From Burkholderiaceae bacterium (lineage in GTDB: Bacteria; Pseudomonadota; Gammaproteobacteria; Burkholderiales; Burkholderiaceae_B), in assembly GCA_017983955.1 (NCBI GenBank), contig JAGOAJ010000006.1:1-64000 (forward strand): DNA of 64,000 nt, given 5' to 3'. The translations under genes and the position numbers were made by a program. The number at the start of each line of letters is the position of its first letter. Within the stretch, counting starts at the first letter, position 1. This document shows, in pieces, positions 1 through 9,582 of this stretch. The notes below the pieces were generated by a model. It did no database searches. It was not told where the DNA came from and saw only the letters and a list, made by a program, of their open reading frames with translations.

Positions 1-113
1 CGCGCGAATTTTACGAAAAACCGACTGCCGAACGCAAGCGTAAGCACGCTGCTGCTGTCAAGCGCCACTACAAGCGCATTCGCAGCCAACAACTGCCTCC
101 GCGTATGTATTGA
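1..113 (+). CDS. rpsU: Ribosomal protein bS21, C-terminal part
   Basis: This is the last 37 codons (frame starting at base 3) of small-subunit protein bS21, which sits near the 3' end of 16S rRNA and takes part in initiation. The visible part begins [14 protein letters not shown] and ends LPPRMY before TGA at 111-113, the usual basic bS21 tail. The start lies outside the window. The stop codon touches the dnaG start with no spacer, so this is the first gene of the conserved rpsU-dnaG-rpoD operon. Identification is firm despite truncation. Confidence 0.95.
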   Translation, partial: REFYEKPTAERKRKHAAAVKRHYKRIRSQQLPPRMY

Positions 114-2060
114 TTGATACCTGAATCATTTGTTCAGGATCTACTCGCCCGGGTCGACGTCGCTGATGTCGTCGGGCGATATGTACAGTTGCGTAAGGGC
201 GGGGCCAACTTGCTTGGCCTGTGCCCCTTTCACAACGAAAAGTCTCCCTCTTTTACCGTAAGCCCCACCAAGCAGTTTTATCATTGTTTTGGTTGTGGAG
301 CCCATGGCAGCGCAATTTCATTCCTGATAGAGCACACTGGCGCTACCTTTCCCGAAGCTGTCCGTTCGTTGGCGGCATCGGCGGGTATGACTGTGCCCGA
401 AGAATCTCGTAGTCCCAGGCAGCGTGCTGCCGATACCCGTCGCAAGGCAGAAACGTCGCGTCATCAGCAGATACTGGATAGTGCCCAAGGGCAATATCTG
501 GCCCAGCTGAAAAACTCGCAGACAGCAATACGGTATCTGAAGGATAGGGGCTTGTCCGGTGCAATAGCGGCCCGTTTTGGCTTGGGTTGGTCAGGCACGG
601 ACAGGCGAGGCTTGTCTACGGTGTTTACCAACTACGAAGACCCTTTGTTGGTAGAGTCTGGGCTGGTCATAGAGGCTGAAGACGGGCGCCGTTACGATCG
701 CTTTCGTGAACGCATCATGTTTCCTATACGCAATCCGCGTGGCAACTTGGTGGGTTTTGGTGGGCGTATCATTGGTAAGGGCGAACCCAAGTACCTGAAT
801 TCGCCGGAAACCCAGTTGTTTTCCAAAGGTCGCGAACTGTATGGCTTGTGGGAAGGCCGCGCAGGCATACGCAGCGAAGGCTATGTGCTGGTCGTCGAGG
901 GCTATATGGATGTGGTCGGGCTGGCTCAGGCTGGTCTGGAAAACGCCGTTGCCACGTTGGGCACGTCCACTACCCCAGAACATGTGCAAAAACTGTTGCG
1001 TGCCAGCAACCGCATCGTTTTCAGCTTTGATGGCGATAATGCGGGTCGCAAGGCGGCGTGGCGGGCATTGATGGCCTGTTTGCCGCAGGCTCGTGATGAT
1101 GTCTCCATACGGTTTTTGTTTCTGCCTGCGGAACACGATCCTGATTCCTATATCCGGGCATACGGTATCGAGGCATTTCGCGCGACGGTGGCTGAAGCGG
1201 CAGCGTTGTCACGGTTTTTATTGGATGAACTGGCCTCGCGCCATGCCATGCACGAAGCCGAGGGCAGGGCAGCGTGCGTGCACGAAGCCAAGCCGTTGTT
1301 GGCCTTGTTGCCTACAGGCGCTTTGCGGTTGCAGATAGAGCGCGAATTTGCCAAGCAGGTGCAGCTCACTCCGGAAGAGCTCACCCAGATGCTGGATGAA
1401 GTTCCTGCAGCACCCGTTCCAGTTAGCCAGCCCAAGATGGCTGGACAGATGCACGAAGGCGTTAACGTCGACTGGCAGCATGCGGAACCTGATGGTTTTC
1501 TGGATGATGCACCGCTATTCGAGCCCGACGGTTATAGCAGCGATTTTCCTGATGATGCATTTCAGGCTGCGCCAGTTAAAAGCGCCGGGCGATCTTCAGG
1601 CAAGCCCTCGGGGCGTGGTGGTAATCAGACTAGGGCGGTGACGCCCATGGCTAAGCGTTTGCTGCGCTTGTTGCTGGCTCATCCTGAATTGGTTTCGTCG
1701 CTGGGTGATCAACAACTTGAAATTTTGGAACATGGCCCCCATCTGCTACTTGTACGAGACCTGATTACCTTGATCAACAGCAGCGGAGCCCGTCATGTGG
1801 GTGCTTTGCTACAGGCTGCAGATGATGGGTCCGACCTTGCCGGGGTGTTGTCGCCCCTGACCACAGAGCTACTGGGTCACGATGATTTGCCGGATCCGCA
1901 GGCGGAATGGAATGATGCCTTGCGGCGTATAGAACTGGATGCGATTAAGGCCGAGCAATCTGCTTTAGTGGTGTCTGGATTGAAAGATGATGTATCGCAA
2001 CGACGGTATCACGAGCTAACACGGCGTATTGCCCTGTTAGCCAATACCACATTGCGTTAA
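114..2060 (+). CDS. dnaG: DNA primase DnaG
   Basis: DnaG makes RNA primers for the lagging strand and restarts, working with DnaB helicase. The 648-residue protein has the N-terminal CHC2 zinc ribbon (C37, H40, C58, C61), then the TOPRIM catalytic core with VEGYMD (E262) and FDGDNAG (D306, D308), and a C-terminal helicase-binding region after an acidic, low-complexity linker at about 440-520. The start is TTG directly after the rpsU stop; it gives the standard MIPESFVQDLL opening, so translation is probably coupled to rpsU. A 255-base gap separates it from rpoD, and no clear promoter could be picked there. Length and motifs are normal for the family. Confidence 0.97.
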   Translation: MIPESFVQDLLARVDVADVVGRYVQLRKGGANLLGLCPFHNEKSPSFTVSPTKQFYHCFGCGAHGSAISFLIEHTGATFPEAVRSLAASAGMTVPEESRSPRQRAADTRRKAETSRHQQILDSAQGQYLAQLKNSQTAIRYLKDRGLSGAIAARFGLGWSGTDRRGLSTVFTNYEDPLLVESGLVIEAEDGRRYDRFRERIMFPIRNPRGNLVGFGGRIIGKGEPKYLNSPETQLFSKGRELYGLWEGRAGIRSEGYVLVVEGYMDVVGLAQAGLENAVATLGTSTTPEHVQKLLRASNRIVFSFDGDNAGRKAAWRALMACLPQARDDVSIRFLFLPAEHDPDSYIRAYGIEAFRATVAEAAALSRFLLDELASRHAMHEAEGRAACVHEAKPLLALLPTGALRLQIEREFAKQVQLTPEELTQMLDEVPAAPVPVSQPKMAGQMHEGVNVDWQHAEPDGFLDDAPLFEPDGYSSDFPDDAFQAAPVKSAGRSSGKPSGRGGNQTRAVTPMAKRLLRLLLAHPELVSSLGDQQLEILEHGPHLLLVRDLITLINSSGARHVGALLQAADDGSDLAGVLSPLTTELLGHDDLPDPQAEWNDALRRIELDAIKAEQSALVVSGLKDDVSQRRYHELTRRIALLANTTLR

Positions 2061-2315
2061 GTACTGTAAAATAAAGAGTTTCGCGACTACTGGCCTATCT
2101 GCTATATCCGCGTATTACGTTGGTGCCAAAAGCCGGCTAGCCCCCCTTTGCCTTGCAATCTAAACGTCAAGGATTAATTATTTATGGGCAGCTCATAAGG
2201 TTTTAGCATCTGCGCTATATGCACAGTATGCCTGTTTTTGCGGTAAGTAAGTTTTGCTCTGCAACACTCCTTGGCCTGTGGCCAGGTGGGTGCTTTTGCG
2301 TCTACGGAAGCGTCT

Positions 2316-4619
2316 ATGACCCAAGATACTGGAAAAACCCCTGCGGTAGCTAAAAAAGCCGCTAAAAAGGCTGCCAGCAAGACTGTGGCTGCTACAAAAA
2401 GCGTAGCCAAGACTGCTGTCAGCGCCGGGGAAGCAACTGCTGTAAAAACAGCAGTCAAAGCGGCGCCCGCTAAAAAGGCCGCCAGCAAGACCGTTGCCAA
2501 AAAAGCCGTTGCGGCAAAAACGGCTGTAGCCAAAACTGCAGCCACCAAAACTGCGGCTACTAAGACAGCGGCGACTAAAACTGTCGCCAAAAAAGCCGTT
2601 GCTAAAAAGGCAGCTGCTAAAAAGGTGCCTAGCGGTCGCCGTCCTGGCCGTCCAGCCAAAAGCGCGAATAACGACGCCGACTATCACGACGACGATGGCA
2701 ACACTGAAGTTATTCCTGATCTTAAACCGTTGCCTAAACGTGGCGCCAAGCGGGCCAAGGGCGAAAGGGACACCCCTGCGCGCAACCAGCTGACGCCTGA
2801 AGAGCAGGAAGCACGCCGCAACCGCTTGAAAGTATTGATCAAGCTGGGTAAAGATCGCGGCTACCTGACTTATGGCGAAATTAACGATCACCTGCCCGAT
2901 GACCTGGTCGATGCCGAAGCCATAGACAGCATCATCAGCACCTTTAGCGATATGGGGATCTCGGTCTACGACCAGGCACCTGACGCTGAAGCCTTGCTCA
3001 TGAGCGATAACGCGCCTGTGGCCACCAGCGATGATGACGTCGAAGACGAAGCCGACGCCGCGCTGACCACGGTGGACTCTGACTTTGGTCGCACTACTGA
3101 TCCCGTCCGCATGTACATGCGTGAAATGGGTACGGTGGAACTGCTGACTCGCGAAGGTGAAATTGAAATCGCCAAACGCATCGAGGACGGCCTTAAGCAC
3201 ATGGTCATGGCCATTGCATCTTGCCCCACCACGGTCAACGAGATCCTTCAGCACGTACAACGCGTGCGTGATGGCAATGCGCCAATCGACGATGTCGTAG
3301 ACGGCTTGGTTGACGAGGAAGGCGAAGAGTACGCCGGTGCTGGCGTGACCATAGGCGACGAAGCCGAAGACGGCCCTGCCGGTGGCATGAGCAGCAAGCA
3401 AATCGAACACTTGCGCACCAAGTCCCTGAAGAAGTTTGAAATTATTTCTGGTTGGTTTAACAAAATGCGCGCCGCCTTCGAGCGCGATGGTTACCGCGCC
3501 GAGGAATACGACGAAGCGCAGGCTGCCATCCTCGAAGAACTGATGGGCATACGCTTTACCGCCAAAATGGTTGAAAAACTGGCCGACACTATGCGTGCCC
3601 AGGTGGCTGAAGTACGCAAGCTGGAACGTGCGGCATTGTATGCTTGTGTAGACCGTGCTGGTATGCCGCGTACCCACTTCATCAAGTCTTTCCCAGGCAA
3701 TGAAACCAATCTGCAATGGGTGCTGGACGAAGTCGCTGCTGGTCATGCTTACTCAGAAACCCTGGAAAGGCATATCCCCGATGTGCAGGAAATTCAGCAA
3801 AAGCTGATCGACATGCAAATAGCGGTGATCTTGCCCCTTAAAGACCTGAAAGACGTCAACAAACGCATGGCTACTGGCGAAGCCAAGGCTCGCAAGGCCA
3901 AGCGCGAAATGACCGAAGCTAACTTGCGCCTGGTAATTTCTATCGCCAAGAAATACACCAACCGTGGCTTGCAGTTTCTGGATCTGATTCAGGAAGGCAA
4001 CATCGGCCTGATGAAAGCCGTGGACAAATTTGAATACCGTCGCGGCTATAAATTTTCCACCTATGCAACGTGGTGGATACGTCAGGCGATTACGCGCTCC
4101 ATCGCCGACCAGGCACGCACCATACGTATACCGGTGCACATGATTGAAACGATCAATAAAATGAATCGTATCAATCGCCAGATTCTGCAGGAAACCGGTG
4201 CCGAGCCAGATCCTGCCACTCTGGCCCTGAAAATGGATATGCCGGAAGACAAGGTTCGCAAGATCCTGAAAATCGCCAAAGAACCCATCTCCATGGAAAC
4301 ACCTATAGGCGATGATGATGACTCTCATTTGGGTGACTTCATCGAAGACACGGGCAATCTGTCGCCCGCTGAATTCGCCTTGCACGGTTCCATGCGTGAT
4401 GTGGTCAAGGAAGTCCTGGACTCCCTGACGCCTCGCGAAGCTAAGGTCTTGCGTATGCGTTTCGGTATCGAAATGAGTACCGACCAGACACTAGAGGAAG
4501 TCGGCAAGCAGTTTGACGTAACACGCGAGCGTATACGTCAGATTGAAGCCAAGGCTTTGCGTAAGCTGCGTCACCCCAGCCGCGCAGATAAGCTGAAAAG
4601 CTTCCTGGAAGGTCAGTAA
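2316..4619 (+). CDS. rpoD: RNA polymerase primary sigma factor RpoD (sigma-70)
   Basis: The housekeeping sigma factor directs RNA polymerase to -35/-10 promoters. From ATG 2316 (GGAAG six bases upstream) the protein has 767 residues; an in-frame TTG at 2271 has no ribosome site. Residues 10-115 or so are Lys/Ala-rich repeats ([16 protein letters not shown] type). Region 1.1, region 1.2 ([21 protein letters not shown]), a long non-conserved acidic insert, region 2 ([20 protein letters not shown], then [14 protein letters not shown]), region 3 and region 4 ([31 protein letters not shown]) follow. All DNA- and core-binding segments are intact. It is the third gene of the rpsU-dnaG operon and ends at a bidirectional terminator. 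Confidence 0.97.
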   Translation: MTQDTGKTPAVAKKAAKKAASKTVAATKSVAKTAVSAGEATAVKTAVKAAPAKKAASKTVAKKAVAAKTAVAKTAATKTAATKTAATKTVAKKAVAKKAAAKKVPSGRRPGRPAKSANNDADYHDDDGNTEVIPDLKPLPKRGAKRAKGERDTPARNQLTPEEQEARRNRLKVLIKLGKDRGYLTYGEINDHLPDDLVDAEAIDSIISTFSDMGISVYDQAPDAEALLMSDNAPVATSDDDVEDEADAALTTVDSDFGRTTDPVRMYMREMGTVELLTREGEIEIAKRIEDGLKHMVMAIASCPTTVNEILQHVQRVRDGNAPIDDVVDGLVDEEGEEYAGAGVTIGDEAEDGPAGGMSSKQIEHLRTKSLKKFEIISGWFNKMRAAFERDGYRAEEYDEAQAAILEELMGIRFTAKMVEKLADTMRAQVAEVRKLERAALYACVDRAGMPRTHFIKSFPGNETNLQWVLDEVAAGHAYSETLERHIPDVQEIQQKLIDMQIAVILPLKDLKDVNKRMATGEAKARKAKREMTEANLRLVISIAKKYTNRGLQFLDLIQEGNIGLMKAVDKFEYRRGYKFSTYATWWIRQAITRSIADQARTIRIPVHMIETINKMNRINRQILQETGAEPDPATLALKMDMPEDKVRKILKIAKEPISMETPIGDDDDSHLGDFIEDTGNLSPAEFALHGSMRDVVKEVLDSLTPREAKVLRMRFGIEMSTDQTLEEVGKQFDVTRERIRQIEAKALRKLRHPSRADKLKSFLEGQ

Positions 4620-4647
4620 GGCCAGGCCGTAACGGCCTGAACCTGCT

Positions 4648-4688
4648 AAAAAAGTCCACGACATGATGTTTATGTCGTGGACTTTTTT
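4648..4688. terminator. Bidirectional rho-independent terminator between rpoD and acoR-like gene
   Basis: A perfect inverted repeat GTCCACGACAT (4654-4664) and ATGTCGTGGAC (4672-4682) with a 7-base loop is flanked by six A on the left and six T on the right. It can therefore stop transcription from both convergent genes. Confidence 0.93.
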
Positions 4689-4693
4689 GTGGT

Positions 4694-6565
4694 TTACGAT
4701 TGACGAGCCTTATGTCGATATAAAGTACTTCGATGTACGCCTAGTAGGCGTGCTGCTTGGCTGATGTTATTGCCACACTCTGCCAAGGCTTGCTGTATGG
4801 CCTGTTGGTTAAGGGCGTGCAGGGAATTAGGGGTAAGGTTGGGGGGTGCAATGCGTTCATTCATAACTTGTGGTGTGTGAAGTCGGGTGATTTCCGCAGG
4901 CAGGTCACTGGCCTGGACCAGGCTGCCCGGTGGTAGCAGGCATAGCAGGGTGCGTAATACGCTGTGTAGCTCGCGGTAATTGCCAGGCCAATGCCAGCTA
5001 GATAGTGTCTGCAAGGCGCTGTCATCCAAGGTCATGCCCTGGCTATCGCCGCCTAAGCGCCTGAATTCTGTGCACAGGAAGGTGCGTAGCTGGGCATGTT
5101 GACGCAAGGGTTGCAGGGGGATTTTGTAATCTTGTAATCGATAATACAGATCACTGCGGAAGCTGCCTTCGTTGATCATAGTAGTCAGGTCGCGGTTGGT
5201 GGCGCTGACTACTGCTAAATTGACGGCTATGCGCTTGTCCGATCCCAGGGGCTGGACTTCGCGTTCCTGCAAAGCGCGTAGTAGCCGTGTTTGCAGTAGT
5301 AGTGGCATATCGCCGATTTCATCCAGAAATAATATGCCACCGTCAGCTTCGCGTAGGCGACCCCGCGCGCCCTCGCGTCTGGCCCCAGTGAAGGCGCCGG
5401 CTTCGTAGCCGAATAGTTCGGATTCGATCAGGCTTTCTGGCAGCGCACCGCAGTTGATTGCCACAAAGGGGCCGTCACGCCAATGGCTATTCTGATGCAG
5501 GTGACGGGCAAAGATTTCCTTGCCTGCACCAGTTTCCCCTAACAACATCACCGACAGGCCGCCATTCAACGCGCTGATGCCTTGTGGCAGTTGTGTTAGC
5601 GCCACCGAGGTCAAGGTTGGCAGCGTGTTGTGGGGGGTAGGTGCTGGGACAGGGGAGGGGGCGCTACGCTTGTTGGTGACAGGCGCGACCATAACGTGGG
5701 GGCGAGCGCTGGTTTGACGCATGCGGCCCAGCACGGGCTGGCCGTTACGCAGGCGCAACTGGCTGGCGTTGTCGCTAGCAGTTGCGCCATTTTCCAGCCA
5801 GTGATTGATGGAGGTATCCAGCAAGCTCCAATCTGTACCCAATAAATGCAGGGCGGCGCTATTGGCGCCGACTATGCGTTCATCATCAAGCAAAATAATG
5901 GCGCGTTCGTCAGAGTCCAGTAAGGGAAGTTTGCGTTGAAATACCAGTTGCCGCAAATTTTCCGGCGCTGTTTCCAATAGCCGGTTACTGATCTTTTTGG
6001 CGCACATTTTCGCCAGTCCTAAGGCGTAGTCATGTAATACGCTAGCTTCGCTGGAAATATCCAGTACACCCATGATATCGCCCCTAGGGGAAAACACAGG
6101 AGCGGCATGGCAGCTAAGCACATGGTTGCGTTCCAAAAAATGTTCTGAGCCGTGTACGCGCACAGGTGCGCCCGCCAGCAGGGCAGTGCCTATGGCGTTG
6201 GTGCCGCGTATGGATTCGGCCCAGCTGACGCCGGGTTGTAGGGCAACTTCTTCGGCCTTACGCAGAAAGTCGGTACTGCCTGCTTGTTGCAATATCACGC
6301 CCGAGGCGTCGGCAAGCAACACCACGCTGTGCGCGCTGCTGACCAGGGTAGTCAGGGTTTTCAGTTCTGGCTGGGCAACCTTCAGGAAGTGCGCGTATTG
6401 TTCGCGGCGGTTATTGAGATCAGCGGTAATTAGCGGGGATGGGTCGGTATGCAGTGCCGAGGCCATGTCTTGGCAGCGCTGCCAAGATTGCTGTAAGGCC
6501 GGGCTTAGTTCTATGTTGGTCATAGGCGCGTTGGTCGGCATAGCGGTGCTAGTCAATGAGGTCAT
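4694..6565 (-). CDS. acoR: Sigma-54-dependent activator, AcoR family
   Basis: This is a 623-residue bacterial enhancer-binding protein. An N-terminal GAF-type sensor region (about 50-210) and a variable middle precede the AAA+ domain with Walker A GETGAGKE, the sigma-54 contact loop GAFTGA and Walker [12 protein letters not shown]-terminal Fis-type HTH ([19 protein letters not shown]) binds DNA. I chose ATG at 6565 because GGAG lies eight bases upstream; a TTG two codons earlier is too close to that site. The family (AcoR, ExaE-like) senses acetoin, alcohols or aldehydes. Divergence from an aldehyde dehydrogenase with a sigma-54 promoter names its target. One palindrome lies only 17 bases from its own start, so autoregulation is possible. 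The inducer is not known. Confidence 0.85.
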   Translation of the reverse strand: MTSLTSTAMPTNAPMTNIELSPALQQSWQRCQDMASALHTDPSPLITADLNNRREQYAHFLKVAQPELKTLTTLVSSAHSVVLLADASGVILQQAGSTDFLRKAEEVALQPGVSWAESIRGTNAIGTALLAGAPVRVHGSEHFLERNHVLSCHAAPVFSPRGDIMGVLDISSEASVLHDYALGLAKMCAKKISNRLLETAPENLRQLVFQRKLPLLDSDERAIILLDDERIVGANSAALHLLGTDWSLLDTSINHWLENGATASDNASQLRLRNGQPVLGRMRQTSARPHVMVAPVTNKRSAPSPVPAPTPHNTLPTLTSVALTQLPQGISALNGGLSVMLLGETGAGKEIFARHLHQNSHWRDGPFVAINCGALPESLIESELFGYEAGAFTGARREGARGRLREADGGILFLDEIGDMPLLLQTRLLRALQEREVQPLGSDKRIAVNLAVVSATNRDLTTMINEGSFRSDLYYRLQDYKIPLQPLRQHAQLRTFLCTEFRRLGGDSQGMTLDDSALQTLSSWHWPGNYRELHSVLRTLLCLLPPGSLVQASDLPAEITRLHTPQVMNERIAPPNLTPNSLHALNQQAIQQALAECGNNISQAARLLGVHRSTLYRHKARQS

Positions 6566-6581
6566 CGGCAAGTCTCCATAG

Positions 6582-6600
6582 CTGTCGCGCTTTGCGACAG
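6582..6600. promoter_or_regulatory. Upstream activator site 1 (perfect palindrome)
   Basis: CTGTCGC-N5-GCGACAG is a perfect 7-base-arm palindrome about 130 bases upstream of the sigma-54 promoter, the usual place for an enhancer-binding protein. It shares 13 of 17 central positions with the site at 6627-6643. Assignment to the AcoR-like protein is inferred from position. Confidence 0.7.
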
Positions 6601-6626
6601 TTGTGTTGCAGCACTGATGCAGGGGC

Positions 6627-6643
6627 TGTTGTCATTTGCGACA
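6627..6643. promoter_or_regulatory. Upstream activator site 2 (degenerate palindrome)
   Basis: TGTTGTCATTTGCGACA repeats the right half (TTTGCGACA) of the site at 6582-6600 exactly, and keeps TGT on the left. It lies about 90 bases upstream of the -24 element. Two tandem sites would suit a hexameric AAA+ activator. Confidence 0.6.
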
Positions 6644-6730
6644 TTTTTTGTTGTGATGCTAGCCCGTGTCCTGACTGGAAATTATGCCACTCATTGGTCG
6701 CCAAGGACAGTTAGCCGGGTTGAAAGAATG

Positions 6731-6746
6731 TTGGCATGGATATTGC
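6731..6746 (+). promoter_or_regulatory. Sigma-54 (-24/-12) promoter of the aldehyde dehydrogenase gene
   Basis: TTGGCATGGATATTGC has the invariant GG (6733-6734) and GC (6745-6746) with exactly ten bases between, matching the TGGCAC-N5-TTGC consensus almost fully. Transcription should start about 12 bases downstream, leaving a leader of roughly 55-60 bases before ATG 6816. Confidence 0.88.
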
Positions 6747-6815
6747 GTTGTTATCTATGAAGGCCTTAGCGCCTGACCATCAGGGCATATATGCCCATAC
6801 AACCAGGAGACAAGC

Positions 6816-8342
6816 ATGAATCAAAATGATTTGCAAAAATATGGCCTAGCGATCGAATTCCCCTATAAAAAGCGCTATGAAAATTACATAGGCGGGAAAT
6901 GGGTGCCGCCAGTGTCAGGGGATTACTTTGAAAATATATCGCCCATTACCGGACAGGTGTTTTGTGAGGTGGCCCGTTCCGGCGCAGCGGATATTGAATT
7001 GGCACTGGACGCGGCTCATGCCGTGCGTCAGCAGTGGGGTACGACTTCGGCCGCCGAACGCGCCAATATTTTGTGGCGCATGTCAGACGTGATGGAGCAA
7101 AATCTGCAGCTTCTGGCTATAGCGGACACGATAGACAATGGCAAGCCGCTACGTGAAACCATGGCTGCCGATGTACCGCTGGCCATAGATCATCTACGTT
7201 ATTTCGCGGGTTGCATACGTGCCCAAGAGGGCGGTATATCGGAAGTTGATAATGATACCGTCGCTTATCATTTCAACGAACCACTGGGCGTGGTTGGGCA
7301 AATTATTCCATGGAACTTCCCCTTGTTGATGGCGGCCTGGAAGCTTGCGCCCGCCTTGGCTGCAGGTAATTGCGTGGTCATGAAGCCAGCCGAGCAAACG
7401 CCTGCGTCCATCTTGGTGTTGATGGAACTAGTAGGACATTTATTCCCAGCAGGGGTGATCAACATTGTGAATGGCTTTGGCAAAGAGGCAGGTCAGGCAC
7501 TGGCCACCAGCAAGCGTATTGCCAAGTTGGCCTTTACCGGATCCACCGCCACGGGTACGCATATTCTGCATGCAGCAGCTGATAACCTGATACCCAGCAC
7601 GGTAGAGTTAGGCGGCAAAAGCCCGAATATATTCTTTGCTGATGTTATGGATCAGGACGACGCCTACTTTGATAAGGCGCTAGAAGGGTTGACCATGTTC
7701 TCGCTGAACCAGGGGGAAATCTGCACCTGCCCATCGCGCGTCATGATCCAAGAGTCTATCTACGATCAGTTCATTGAGCGAGCCATTAAGCGGGTAGAGG
7801 CCATCAAGGCAGGTCACCCTTTGGATACCAGCACCATGGTGGGTGCTCAAGTGTCTAAAGTGCAAATGGACAAGATATTGTCTTATATCGATATTGGGCG
7901 CGATGAAGGTGCACAATGTCTGGTGGGTGGTGCTCGCAATCAGCCGGGCGAGGGGCTGGATCAGGGGTTTTACATCAAGCCCACTATGCTGTTTGGCGAT
8001 AACAGCATGCGCATCTTCCAAGAAGAAATTTTTGGACCAGTCGCTGCCGTAATGACCTTCAAGGACGAAGAGCATGCGCTAGAGCTGGCCAACGATACCG
8101 AATATGGTTTGGGTGCCGGTGTTTGGACCCGTGATGGCACGCGTGCTTATCGCATGGGTAGGCAAATTCAAGCAGGTCGCGTCTGGACCAACTGCTATAA
8201 CCTGTATCCCGCACACGCCGCGTTTGGTGGCTATAAGAAATCTGGTATAGGCCGAGAGAACCACAAAATGGCGCTGGCCGCCTACCAGCAAACCAAGTGC
8301 TTGCTGGTTAGCTACAGTCCTAATGCCCTGGGCTTTTTCTAA
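6816..8342 (+). CDS. NAD-dependent aldehyde dehydrogenase (AcoD/ExaC/AldB type)
   Basis: This enzyme oxidises a short-chain aldehyde, probably acetaldehyde, to the acid with NAD(P)+. The 508-residue length fits the AcoD/ExaC group. Visible are the cofactor region ([20 protein letters not shown]), FTGST, the general base in VELGGKSPN (E264) and the catalytic Cys in GEICTCPSR (C303, with C305 nearby). AGGAG precedes ATG 6816 at good spacing. It is transcribed from a sigma-54 promoter under the divergent AcoR-like activator. No acetoin dehydrogenase or quinoprotein alcohol dehydrogenase gene is adjacent, so the upstream source of aldehyde is not shown here. Its stop overlaps the end of the convergent FlhE-like gene by four bases. 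Confidence 0.92.
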   Translation: MNQNDLQKYGLAIEFPYKKRYENYIGGKWVPPVSGDYFENISPITGQVFCEVARSGAADIELALDAAHAVRQQWGTTSAAERANILWRMSDVMEQNLQLLAIADTIDNGKPLRETMAADVPLAIDHLRYFAGCIRAQEGGISEVDNDTVAYHFNEPLGVVGQIIPWNFPLLMAAWKLAPALAAGNCVVMKPAEQTPASILVLMELVGHLFPAGVINIVNGFGKEAGQALATSKRIAKLAFTGSTATGTHILHAAADNLIPSTVELGGKSPNIFFADVMDQDDAYFDKALEGLTMFSLNQGEICTCPSRVMIQESIYDQFIERAIKRVEAIKAGHPLDTSTMVGAQVSKVQMDKILSYIDIGRDEGAQCLVGGARNQPGEGLDQGFYIKPTMLFGDNSMRIFQEEIFGPVAAVMTFKDEEHALELANDTEYGLGAGVWTRDGTRAYRMGRQIQAGRVWTNCYNLYPAHAAFGGYKKSGIGRENHKMALAAYQQTKCLLVSYSPNALGFF

Positions 8343-8776
8343 GGGTGCTGTGATTGGGACGTAAACCAGACGTTTACGTTACCCACCACAAATAGCGGCG
8401 GAAAAGACTGGCCCCAGTTAGTCACTGTGTGTTTTAAATACATGGGCTGGCTGGGGTCTAGTCCGTTAAAGGCCTGGGTATTCAGATGTTCACCCAACAG
8501 GTCTACGCAACGTGTGGTGCCATTCCAGCACAACTGGGTATGTACAGTGGCATCGCCGGCATAGCGACGGTTGGCGTATACCTGGGTAATGACTGCGTCT
8601 GCCGGTATCTGTCCGGCCATTTTTCCTGCTTGATACCTAGTGCTGACCGCGCTGCCAGCACGTGTTAGTGCAGCGCTGGCCTGCCTATCCGTCCAGCTAT
8701 TGTCAGCCGCTTGGGCCGTGGCGGCCATCAACAGGCTTGCGCCTGCAAATAACGATAAACTAAAGTAATTACACAT
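8339..8776 (-). CDS. FlhE-like periplasmic protein
   Basis: This is a 145-residue exported protein with a Sec signal peptide (LLMAATAQA cleavage region, about residue 23). The mature part carries the FlhE pattern: a paired Cys motif ([13 protein letters not shown]), then [16 protein letters not shown] and a C-terminal NVNVWF strand. In enterobacteria FlhE is a periplasmic chaperone of flagellar rod export encoded after flhBA. Here no flagellar gene is near, so its role is uncertain. It converges on the aldehyde dehydrogenase gene with a four-base overlap and diverges from pxpA by 20 bases. No strong ribosome site precedes the ATG. The family call rests on motif resemblance only. Confidence 0.6.
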   Translation of the reverse strand: MCNYFSLSLFAGASLLMAATAQAADNSWTDRQASAALTRAGSAVSTRYQAGKMAGQIPADAVITQVYANRRYAGDATVHTQLCWNGTTRCVDLLGEHLNTQAFNGLDPSQPMYLKHTVTNWGQSFPPLFVVGNVNVWFTSQSQHP

Positions 8777-8796
8777 ACAAAATTGGCGACATCACA

Positions 8797-9582
8797 ATGG
8801 AATTAACTATAGACCTGAATTGCGACATGGGCGAAAGCTTTGGTGCATGGACCATGGGACAGGACGCGGACATACTGCCTTATGTTACTTCAGCCAATAT
8901 CGCTTGTGGGTTTCATGCGGGTGACCCCAGCACGATGCGTAGCACGGTACAGGGGGCCCTTGCGCATGGCGTGGCATTGGGAGCGCATCCCGGACTGCCT
9001 GATCTGGCAGGGTTCGGACGGCGCCGCATGGACATCACGCCTGACGCAGCTTATGACATGGTGGTGGTGCAAGTGGGTGCGCTGGCAGCGGTAGCGGCCA
9101 GTCAGGGTGCTCGGCTGAATCATGTCAAGGCCCATGGCGCTTTATACAATATGGCATCAGGTAATAAAGAACTGGCTCAGGCTATTGCCCAGGCGATATT
9201 CGATGTGAATCCTGGTTTGATACTGTATGCCTTGGCAGGTAGCGTCCAGGTTCAGGCAGCACGTGATATCGGTTTGCAAGTAGCTCAAGAGGTTTTCGCT
9301 GACCGCAGCTATCAGGCGGATGGCAGCCTGACGGCCAGAACACAAGCAGGAGCCATGATTACTGATCCCCAAATAGCATTGCAGCAAATACTGGGTATGG
9401 TAAGGCAGGGCAAAGTGGTCAGTGTGCAGGGTACGGATGTAGCCGTGCAGGCCGACACCTTATGTATTCACGGCGATCAACCTGGCGCCATGGTATTTGC
9501 CCGTACCATACGCCAGGCCCTGGAACAAGAAGGCGTAATGGTTAGGTCCGTGGTCCCAGCACGCGCATCAGAAAATAAATAA
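8797..9582 (+). CDS. pxpA: 5-oxoprolinase subunit PxpA (LamB/YcsF family)
   Basis: PxpA is part of the PxpABC 5-oxoprolinase, which opens the damaged-metabolite ring of 5-oxoproline to glutamate using ATP. The 261-residue protein shows all LamB/YcsF signatures: DLNCDMGESFG at the start, SANIACGFHAGDP, GAHPGLPDLAGFGRR, VKAHGALYN, EVFADRSYQADGSL and the CIHGDQPGA end. The partner genes pxpB and pxpC are not next to it, although they usually are. The 3' end overlaps the convergent benE gene by 41 bases. The ribosome site upstream is weak. Confidence 0.92.
   Translation: MELTIDLNCDMGESFGAWTMGQDADILPYVTSANIACGFHAGDPSTMRSTVQGALAHGVALGAHPGLPDLAGFGRRRMDITPDAAYDMVVVQVGALAAVAASQGARLNHVKAHGALYNMASGNKELAQAIAQAIFDVNPGLILYALAGSVQVQAARDIGLQVAQEVFADRSYQADGSLTARTQAGAMITDPQIALQQILGMVRQGKVVSVQGTDVAVQADTLCIHGDQPGAMVFARTIRQALEQEGVMVRSVVPARASENK

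Noticed and set aside
2193-3746. Long leftward open frame of 517 codons across rpoD
   Set aside because: Antisense shadow of rpoD caused by its codon bias; product is Phe/His-rich and without motifs.
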